Shown here one piece after another: positions 14,125-20,163 of a stretch of DNA of 27,049 bases. Positions within the stretch are counted from its first letter, which is position 1; every line of letters begins with the position of its first letter. The stretch comes from JAGLQA01 sp023135565 (GTDB lineage Bacteria; Acidobacteriota; Aminicenantia; UBA2199): NCBI GenBank assembly GCA_030639305.1, contig DAOWCY010000090.1, positions 1 through 27,049 of the forward strand, written 5' to 3'. The translations under genes and the position numbers were made by a program. The notes under the pieces are model-generated. The model searched no databases. It was not told the DNA's origin and saw only the letters and a list, made by a program, of their open reading frames with translations.

Positions 14125-15025
14125 TGTTCTTCTTAGAGTGGCTGGGGCGGCAGGATTCGAACCTACGAATACCGGCTCCAAAAACCGGTGCCTTACCGCT
14201 TGGCGACGCCCCAATGCTCACTAAATAATCTTGTCTTTTTATTGTTTTAACGATAAAGGCCGCGCACCCGGGGAAGAGGTTTTTCAACCCGGTAATATCC
14301 TGTCTTTGGGCGGTACAATAGACGGCGGCGCCGCTACCGCTCATCAAAGCAAAATCGCAACCTGTTCTATTTAACATTTTATCTTTTATCGCTTTCACTT
14401 CCGGGAATAATTCAAATGTGATTTCCTCCAGCTTATTCTCCAGGACGGGAAATTCTTTGTTTTTCACGAAGGTATCTATTTTACTTTTAAATGGCCTTCT
14501 TGTCAAGTTTAGTTTTGAAAAAATTAATCCTGTGGATACTTTGATATTGGGAACCACTATGGCGAAGGTTGTTTCTTCTAAATCTTCGAGGGAGGTCATT
14601 TTTTCGCCGATGCCTTCGCCTAATACGGTTCCTCCTACTAAAAAGAAGGGGACATCTGCACCGGTGCGGGCTGCGATTTGGATTAAGTCCTGCGCTCCTA
14701 AGCGGGCGTTAAAGCCTTCGTTCAAAAATAAAAGGAATACTGCGGCATTGCTGCTGCCTCCGCCCAGGCCGGAGCCGGGGGGTATTCTTTTGTGCACGAA
14801 AACGTCGAAACCTTGCTCGATGTTACAGTGCTCGCGGAAAACGGCATAGACTTTAGCGATGGTATTGTTTTGATCCCATTCGACGGATTTGTCGCTGCCG
14901 TCTAAATTTAGTTTACCGGCGCTGTTTACTTCGACTTCCAGGGTATCGTAGAGGGAGACGGTTTGGAAGACGGTTTTCAGGTTATGGTAGCCGTCTTTTC
15001 GTTTGCCGGTTATTTCCAGGCCCAA
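14117..15025 (-). CDS. ispE: 4-diphosphocytidyl-2-C-methyl-D-erythritol kinase
   Basis: IspE phosphorylates CDP-ME in the non-mevalonate isoprenoid pathway. GHMP-kinase motifs are clear: PPGSGLGGGSSNAA (about 82-95, ATP loop), TGADVPFF (catalytic Asp about 124) and LMSGSGAAVYC. The usual opening K-x-F-A-K-I-N-L is present in the DNA (15046-15023), but the in-frame ATG at 15058 is followed two codons later by TAA. The TTG start shown here at 15025 drops the catalytic-side Lys and Asn. At the other end the frame runs straight through the whole tRNA-Gln gene and stops inside prs (TGA at 14117), adding about 33 unusual residues. Either the true end or start differs, or the gene is damaged. Confidence 0.9.
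   Translation of the reverse strand: MGLEITGKRKDGYHNLKTVFQTVSLYDTLEVEVNSAGKLNLDGSDKSVEWDQNNTIAKVYAVFREHCNIEQGFDVFVHKRIPPGSGLGGGSSNAAVFLLFLNEGFNARLGAQDLIQIAARTGADVPFFLVGGTVLGEGIGEKMTSLEDLEETTFAIVVPNIKVSTGLIFSKLNLTRRPFKSKIDTFVKNKEFPVLENKLEEITFELFPEVKAIKDKMLNRTGCDFALMSGSGAAVYCTAQRQDITGLKNLFPGCAAFIVKTIKRQDYLVSIGASPSGKAPVFGAGIRRFESCRPSHSKKNNV
14139..14213 (-). tRNA. tRNA-Gln (anticodon TTG)
   Basis: On the minus strand the acceptor 5' arm TGGGGCG pairs with CGCCCCA, followed by discriminator G and an encoded CCA (14141-14139). The U1-A72 pair is the glutaminyl-tRNA type. The T arm contains GGTTCGAATCC. The anticodon stem CCGGT/GCCGG holds loop TTTTGGA with anticodon TTG. It lies wholly inside the ispE reading frame and just before prs, so it is probably cut from their shared transcript. 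Confidence 0.96.
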
Positions 15026-15129
15026 ATTGATTTTTGCGAAAGATTTTAGTTAGATCATTTTTTTTCGTTTATTACGGGGCTTATTTTACCACACCCCGGT
15101 AATTAATTAAATTAAAATGATGACTACAG

Positions 15130-15158
15130 TTGCAATAAATGAGGATTTCTTATAAAAT
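15130..15158 (+). promoter_or_regulatory. Promoter of the AlbA_2/GHKL gene, probably leaderless
   Basis: TTGCAA (15130-15135) and TAAAAT (15153-15158) are 17 bases apart. The expected start of transcription falls on or beside the ATG at 15165. No Shine-Dalgarno sequence precedes it, so the mRNA may have no leader. Confidence 0.55.
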
Positions 15159-15164
15159 AAAACC

Positions 15165-16838
15165 ATGGGAACAGCCAAAAAAAAAATTAAGCCGATAGAC
15201 TGGAATCTCGAACTGCAGCGGGAAAATGTCCGGGTCGAATGGAAGGAGAATGTGGCTGATGAGAGAGGAGTTGTAAAAACGCTCTGCGCTTTTGCTAACG
15301 ATATTCAACAGGTTGGCGGCGGCAGGGTTATATGCGGTCTCCGGGAAGAAAAAAATGAGGCCGGTGAGATCACTGCCCGCGTTGTGGGCCTGGATGAAAA
15401 ACGCTTTAAAGAGATAGAAAATAAAGTTCAGGATATCTGTCACCGCTTCGTGGAACCGCCCCTAACTCCTGAAATCAGAGATTACCCGGTAGAGGGGGAT
15501 TCTTCTCGCCGGATACTAATTTTTGAAATTTTGGCGTCGTCCCAGGCCCACCGCTATAGGATTAAAGGCCAGGGAGCCCAATACTATGTGCGTGTAAACG
15601 ACAAAACCAGGTCGGCCGATGGGCTTATTTCACGACTGCTTGAACAAAAAAAAATCTGGCCCCCTTATTTAGACCAGACTCATCCTGAGGGTGCTATCGA
15701 CGACATCGACCGTTTTGCTTTAAGAGAATTCCTCGGAAAGATGGATCTCCCGCTTCCATTGGAACGTTACCTGGATGCGGACACCCGGCTGCGGGGTGAC
15801 GTGCCGAGCCTGGTTACCTCTCCGCCGGGGAGAGCGGATCATTATGTCCCCCGTAATTTTGCCCTGCTGCTGTTCGGCCGGGAGCCGCACCTTTTCTTTC
15901 GTGGAGCCTATGGCATCCTGTCCATTTACCAGGGTAATGACAAAGCTTCGGACAGGAGCCGGCGTTATGAGATTTTCGGTCCCATTCCCCAGCTCATTCG
16001 CAGCATTGTGGATAAACTGCAATTACACATGGGCATCGACATCGACAAAACTGTGGATATGTTAACAGGTACACAAAACCGAACCCGGTATTCTACCAGG
16101 GCAATCCGTGAGTCTGTAGTCAATGCCTTTGTGCACCGGGATTATCATTCCCATGAACCGGCGCGGGTGGTGGTATTTAACGACAGGATCGAAATTACCA
16201 ATCCCGGCGGATTATATAACGGGATTGATGTAGAAAAAATTAAAACCGGCGAGGCGCATCCTTCCTGGAGAAACCCTTCGTTGGCCTGGTTCATGGTGGC
16301 TTTGGGATTCGCCGAAAACGACGGCCAGGGGATAAAAACCATTTTAAAAGCGACTCAAAAAATTGCCGGTATACTCCCCGAATTTAAAATCAGTGCGGAC
16401 TGGTTTACCATTGTTATCCCTGCTTTTGTGCAAAAGGAAATGTGCAGGACTGCTCCGTCTATCGAAAAGGAAAGCGGTAGAGAAGGTTTGATATTAGTAT
16501 CCATCGGCGGTGATTCCATAGAAAAGCAGGTAAAGAAATCCCTGCACTCCCTGGAGTTAAAAAATCCTGAAATCGTGGTAAATTTTGTGTATCCCGACTA
16601 TGTGGACGCTCCATCGGAAAACTGGGAAAAAATCGCGGAAAAGTTAAAAAAAGATATACAACAGGTAGTAGATTCACCGGATTACAGGAGATTTCATCTT
16701 TTTTACCGGGGGCCGGGAGTATTTGCCCCCTTATTGGGAGCCTTAATCGGACCGGCGAAACGATTAGCGCTTTACACATATGAGAACGGTAGGTATTTTT
16801 ATACGTATACAATAGATAGGAAATTCCTTAAAGGTTAG
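15165..16838 (+). CDS. AlbA_2 (Schlafen-like) / GHKL ATPase with C-terminal SAVED-like domain
   Basis: The 557-residue protein has three parts. Residues about 15-150 are an AlbA_2 (Schlafen AAA_4-type) domain (VEWKENVADERG, FANDIQQVGGGRVICG, QYYVRVND), the N-terminal part of RecG-like regulators. Residues about 330-430 are a RecG-type GHKL ATPase segment (AIRESVVNAFVHRDY with its Asn, FNDRIEITNPGGL, ENDGQGI). Residues 443-557 do not belong to that family: strand ILVSIGGDS, a helical part, then FHLFYRGPGVFAPLLGALIG, then LALYTYENGRY. I read these as a SAVED-like nucleotide-signal sensor of the CBASS world. No CD-NTase gene lies nearby. A sensor-ATPase role in defence or stress control is inference. 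A group I ribozyme starts 2 bases after the stop. Confidence 0.82.
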   Translation: MGTAKKKIKPIDWNLELQRENVRVEWKENVADERGVVKTLCAFANDIQQVGGGRVICGLREEKNEAGEITARVVGLDEKRFKEIENKVQDICHRFVEPPLTPEIRDYPVEGDSSRRILIFEILASSQAHRYRIKGQGAQYYVRVNDKTRSADGLISRLLEQKKIWPPYLDQTHPEGAIDDIDRFALREFLGKMDLPLPLERYLDADTRLRGDVPSLVTSPPGRADHYVPRNFALLLFGREPHLFFRGAYGILSIYQGNDKASDRSRRYEIFGPIPQLIRSIVDKLQLHMGIDIDKTVDMLTGTQNRTRYSTRAIRESVVNAFVHRDYHSHEPARVVVFNDRIEITNPGGLYNGIDVEKIKTGEAHPSWRNPSLAWFMVALGFAENDGQGIKTILKATQKIAGILPEFKISADWFTIVIPAFVQKEMCRTAPSIEKESGREGLILVSIGGDSIEKQVKKSLHSLELKNPEIVVNFVYPDYVDAPSENWEKIAEKLKKDIQQVVDSPDYRRFHLFYRGPGVFAPLLGALIGPAKRLALYTYENGRYFYTYTIDRKFLKG

Positions 16839-16840
16839 TT

Positions 16841-17161
16841 GTATCCGGGGTCGGCTTTAAAAGGCCCGCCGGTGCGCAAGCGCCGGATGAAAACCGGGTG
16901 AATTGCCGGGAAGTCCGGGGACGGATAATCGGCAGCCAAGCCCGGGACGGCGGAACTCACGTAGTTCCAAGGGCCCGGGAAGGTTCAGAGACTAGGGCCC
17001 GAGCGAAAGCGGTAATGGCCCCACGAGCGCCCGGCATCTCGTTGAAACGAGATGATGAGATAGTCCGTTCTTCCGCTATAATCAGTGTTGAATGAAACGG
17101 GAGAAGCCGGGGATAAAGAGCCCCGGCGGTAACAAATTTCGGCTAAAGGAACCCCGGATGC
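16841..17161 (+). ncRNA. Group I intron-like ribozyme, orphan, closed by an 11-bp inverted repeat
   Basis: Group I core elements occur in order. P1 GGGTC/GGCCC has a U.G pair at T16851. P2 is a hairpin with GCAA loop (16869-16886). P3 is CCGGGTG/CGCCCGG (16894-16900 with 17028-17034). P is AATTGCCGGGAAGTCC, and Q is TCGGCAGCCAAGCC. P6a is GGAACT/AGTTCC. R is GGTTCAGAGACTAG (from 16982), and P7 pairs GACTA/TAGTC (16990-16994 with 17061-17065). P8 is CATCTCGT/ACGAGATG, then ATGAGATAGTCCG. A GCCGGGG/CCCCGGC hairpin (17106-17127) is P9-like. A possible P7.1 stem (GGGCC/GGCCC) suggests subgroup IA. The ends GTATCCGGGGT and ACCCCGGATGC pair. No homing endonuclease or interrupted gene is visible. 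Confidence 0.88.
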
Positions 17162-17167
17162 AATAAC

Positions 17168-18412
17168 CTATCTTACTATCTTTTGGTAATTAACCGGGTC
17201 GGTGTCCCCTTCGGTGTTGATGAGCAGCACCCGGGAATCGCTGTTTAAACCGATCTGCTTTTTCGCGTCGCGCAGCCTTTTGTCCTGTAACAAGGCCAGA
17301 AGCCCGGCCAGACCGGAAGCTCCCGATTCGCCGGAAGTGACGTTCTCTTTGTAGTATTCCCGCATGGCGGCGACGGCATAGTTGTCGGTGATGCCGATAA
17401 AAAGGTCCATACTGTCCCTAATAACAGGCCAGGCAGCAGGCGAAGGGATGCCGCAGTTTAAACCTACCATGATCGATTCCGGCTTGCCCCGGGCAGGCAG
17501 GGGGCTGCCTTTCCCAAATCTTATGGATTCTAAAAAACAGTCGCAGGCGGCAGGTTCTACACAGATGAGTTTGGGGCGCTTCCCTGTACTGCCGGTCTGC
17601 GGAGATATTGTTTTTTTGCGAACTTCTTTTAATTGCGAAGAAATCGTTTCGTCCACGTTCATGGGCTGTGGGCCTGCGCCCGCCGTTTTGTACTTGAGGG
17701 TGTAATAGCTTGATCCGGCGGCGGCTATGCCACCGACCCCGGCAGGCAGGAATAGGAAATCTATCCCGGCATCGTTTTCTTTATGGAGAATACCTTCCAT
17801 TTCCCGGAATATGGTAGTATAGCCCAGCATGATATATTGAGGGATTTCAAAATAGCCGGGATAGGCGGTATCGGAAATAGCCTGCCAACCGTTTTTTTCG
17901 GCGTCCGCGGCGCATTTTTCCACGCAGTCGTCGAAAGTGCCGGGCACTAATTCAACTTTAGCTCCTTCTGCTTCCACATTCTCGATCCTGGAGCGGGCTG
18001 TGTCTTCGGGCATATAGATGACGGCTTTTTGTTTTAACCTGCGGGCTGTCCAGGCCACTGCCCTACCGTGGTTGCCGTCCGTGGCGGCGCAGAAAGTAAA
18101 AGAGGATTCGCCGGGCGCGGACGCCGCCCGCTGCAGAAAACGGTGTATGGCATAGCTGGCCCCTAGCGCCTTAAAAGCTTTGATGCCGAAACGAAAAGAT
18201 TCATCTTTGACGAAAATTTCTTTCATGCCTAATTTTTTAGTTAGGTTTGGCAGTGCAGTCAGGGGGGTGGGTTCATAACCGGGGATGGTTTTATGGAAAT
18301 CCAACATGTCGCTGCTTTTTAAAAAAGCGTATTCGGCTTTGTTCCAGTCCGGGGCTTCCTGCCGGTAAGGATTAAAACTGTATTTGCATGTTTTATGTTC
18401 GTTGTTTTTCAT
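17168..18412 (-). CDS. dpaL: Diaminopropionate ammonia-lyase
   Basis: DpaL (YgeX) is a PLP enzyme that splits 2,3-diaminopropionate to pyruvate and ammonia. The 414-residue protein has PGYEPTPLTALPNL (about 50), the PLP-Lys region RFGIKAFKALGASYA (about 83-97), FCAATDGNHGRAVAW and the phosphate loop PAGVGGIAAAG. It ends in a serine/threonine-dehydratase-like block ENVTSGESGASGLAGLL. The start at MKNNEHK is preferred, while an upstream GTG with GGAGG inside repeat DNA would add ten residues. The only good GGAGG lies 14 bases before the ATG, within the family A repeat. In E. coli ygeX and the amidohydrolase ssnA lie in one cluster, and the pair here resembles that. Confidence 0.93.
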   Translation of the reverse strand: MKNNEHKTCKYSFNPYRQEAPDWNKAEYAFLKSSDMLDFHKTIPGYEPTPLTALPNLTKKLGMKEIFVKDESFRFGIKAFKALGASYAIHRFLQRAASAPGESSFTFCAATDGNHGRAVAWTARRLKQKAVIYMPEDTARSRIENVEAEGAKVELVPGTFDDCVEKCAADAEKNGWQAISDTAYPGYFEIPQYIMLGYTTIFREMEGILHKENDAGIDFLFLPAGVGGIAAAGSSYYTLKYKTAGAGPQPMNVDETISSQLKEVRKKTISPQTGSTGKRPKLICVEPAACDCFLESIRFGKGSPLPARGKPESIMVGLNCGIPSPAAWPVIRDSMDLFIGITDNYAVAAMREYYKENVTSGESGASGLAGLLALLQDKRLRDAKKQIGLNSDSRVLLINTEGDTDPVNYQKIVR

Positions 18413-18422
18413 TTTTTTATTT

Positions 18423-18545
18423 ATTGCCTCCGGCGGCCCCACGAGCGTGGGGTGGCGTTAAGCCGCTGCGCGGCAGGGCCCTGCCGGGGGCCAAACTTTT
18501 GAAAAAGTTTGATCAAAACTTCTGTTTAAAAAAGCGAGAAGCGCT
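18423..18545 (-). repeat. Dispersed repeat, family A, copy with GC-rich insert
   Basis: It begins TTGCCTCCGGCGGCCC like 22308-22412, then has about 40 extra GC-rich bases (ACGAGCGTGGGGTGGCG and on). It resumes with CTGCCGGGGGCCAAAC and runs to AAAAAAGCGAGAAGCGC. Its end GGAGG (minus strand) is the nearest ribosome binding site of dpaL. Confidence 0.82.
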
Positions 18546-18560
18546 ATCACCACTACTGCT

Positions 18561-18617
18561 GCCGCGAAGCGGCTCATAGGCTCCCCGCGCCGCGGGGCCG
18601 TGAAGCGGCTCATAGGC
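18561..18617. repeat. 21-base direct repeat
   Basis: GCCGCGAAGCGGCTCATAGG is at 18561 and a copy with one base changed (GTGAAG for GCGAAG) begins at 18597. GC-rich palindromes CCCCGCGCCGCGGGG lie between. A further GGGTGCACCGCACCCC palindrome is at about 18619-18634. Confidence 0.8.
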
Positions 18618-18659
18618 CGGGTGCACCGCACCCCTTCGTGGTAAAATAGATCATAGTAA

Positions 18660-20009
18660 TTAGCGTTCCAACAACCGCAGCGACGTATTGAAACAGCGGT
18701 CCAAAGCTTCTATGGTCTCGGAAAACCGCCCTTCCCGGTACAAAAATTTGCCCCTGACCATAGTAGCTTCCACATTGCGGGCGTCCGCGCCAAATACTAT
18801 GGCAGCAGCAGGATTCCGCCGGAAATTAAAAGTCTGCGGGGTATCCATGTCTAAAATCACTAAGTCGGCTTCCTTACCTGCTTCTATAGTTCCGATCATA
18901 CTTCCTAACTTGAGGATTTCAGCGCCGCGCAGGGAAACCATGCGCAGCGCCTCTTCAGCAGGCATCAACATGGGGTCATTATTAACCCCCTTTTGCAGCA
19001 GGCAGGCTAATTTCATCTCCGAAAAAATAGATAGGGTGTTGTTGCAGGGCGCGCCGTCGCAGCCTAAACCGACAGTCATGCCGTCTTGCAAATATTCATC
19101 TATAGGAGCAATGCCGCTGCCCAATTTCAGGTTAGCGGAAGGACAGTGAACAACCGAAGCCGAACACTCCACAAGAAGACTCTTCTCCTCGTCATCTAAA
19201 TGCACGGCATGAATAATCACCGTGTTACTGTTCAAAACGTTGATCTCATCGAGATAAGCAATGTTGCCGAAACCGGTCTCACGCTTGATTAAATCTACCT
19301 CGGCCCGGTGCTCGGCGCCATGGGTATGGATAATAATATCATTCTCGTCGGAAAATATCTTCACCTGCCGCAGCAGCTCGGCACTGCAGCTTAATAAAAA
19401 CCGGGGGGCCAGGGCATAATGCAAAAGACCTTCATTACCACGGTGGAATTTCTCATAAAGACGTATACTTTTGTCGATAGATTCGGCCAGGGTTTCACTT
19501 AAACCGGGGATGGGGTCTATTACATTGTCCATCATGGCTTTTCCCCCGGTATAACGAAACCCTACTTTACTCATGATGTCGAAAATCACTTCCTGCTGGT
19601 GTATACTACCCATATCGAGCACCGCGGTGGTGCCGCTGCTGAGAATCTCTTTCAGGCCCATAATCACGGCTTGACCCATTGTCTGCCGGTCCAGCGCCGC
19701 TTCGTAAGGCCAGACCTCCTCCCTGAGCCACTGCAAAAGCGGCATGTCCTCCGCCAGGTTACGGTGCAGGGTCTGGCAAAGATGGATGTGGGTCTGGATA
19801 AAACCGGGAAAAATTAACCTGCGGGCCTGCCCGTCGATAACCTCGATGGCGCCGGGAAACTCCGCTAAAAGCTTTTCCTGGTGCTCCCGGTGGTTTTCTC
19901 CCTTAAGAATTTTTGCAATTTTCCCGTCTTTTACCAACAGCGAGCCGGGGTAAAAATCAAATTCCTGTTCCCCGGGGTTCAAAATATAAAAATTTTTCAA
20001 CAAGTACAC
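18660..20009 (-). CDS. Amidohydrolase of the MtaD/SsnA-type deaminase family
   Basis: The 449-residue metal-dependent hydrolase has the family's metal and substrate motifs: THIHLCQTLHR (about 72-82), HTHGAEHRAEVD (about 230), HAVHLDD and the Asp-bearing LGCDGAPCNNT. It closes with AGKEADLVILD and MVRGKFLYREG. The set matches deaminases of S-adenosylhomocysteine, 5'-methylthioadenosine or guanine (MtaD/TrzN/SsnA), but the substrate cannot be told. The start is GTG at 20009 with AGGAG 6 bases upstream. An earlier ATG would read repeat DNA. It follows dpaL upstream in the same direction, with 247 bases of repeats between. Confidence 0.9.
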   Translation of the reverse strand: MYLLKNFYILNPGEQEFDFYPGSLLVKDGKIAKILKGENHREHQEKLLAEFPGAIEVIDGQARRLIFPGFIQTHIHLCQTLHRNLAEDMPLLQWLREEVWPYEAALDRQTMGQAVIMGLKEILSSGTTAVLDMGSIHQQEVIFDIMSKVGFRYTGGKAMMDNVIDPIPGLSETLAESIDKSIRLYEKFHRGNEGLLHYALAPRFLLSCSAELLRQVKIFSDENDIIIHTHGAEHRAEVDLIKRETGFGNIAYLDEINVLNSNTVIIHAVHLDDEEKSLLVECSASVVHCPSANLKLGSGIAPIDEYLQDGMTVGLGCDGAPCNNTLSIFSEMKLACLLQKGVNNDPMLMPAEEALRMVSLRGAEILKLGSMIGTIEAGKEADLVILDMDTPQTFNFRRNPAAAIVFGADARNVEATMVRGKFLYREGRFSETIEALDRCFNTSLRLLER

Positions 20010-20066
20010 AGTTACTCCTATAGCCCAGAAAGTTTTCAAAAAAAAACAAGCTTTCCGGGTGAAGCT

Positions 20067-20163
20067 AACACACCCCGCCCCACCACGTGGGGAGGGGTTA
20101 AGGGGCCGACCCTCGATATCGCCACATGGCACAGCAGCAAAGAGGGGAATGTTCCCGGGCTTC
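20067..20163. repeat. GC-rich repeat fragment between amidohydrolase and aconitase
   Basis: The piece CTAACACACCCCG then CCCCACCACGTGGGG is palindromic (20081-20095). TAACACACCCCG also occurs within the PP2C gene insert at 24118. No gene is seen here. Confidence 0.6.

Noticed and set aside
14125..14214. N-terminal extension of Prs through the tRNA-Gln
   Set aside because: The extra residues are a translation of the tRNA. Prs begins normally at MCENKYLIFSG.
12598..15052. Reassigned TAA codon explaining the in-frame stops in rplY and ispE
   Set aside because: TAA is the normal stop of several other genes in the window (for example rpsR, rpsF and the barrel protein).
16839..17167. RNase P or tmRNA gene between the convergent genes
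   Set aside because: The conserved elements in order (GTTCAGAGACTAG, then GAGATAGTCC, and the P/Q blocks) are those of group I introns.
20010..20132. Longer start for the amidohydrolase
   Set aside because: The upstream residues come from GC-rich repeat DNA. GTG at 20009 has AGGAG at 6 bases.
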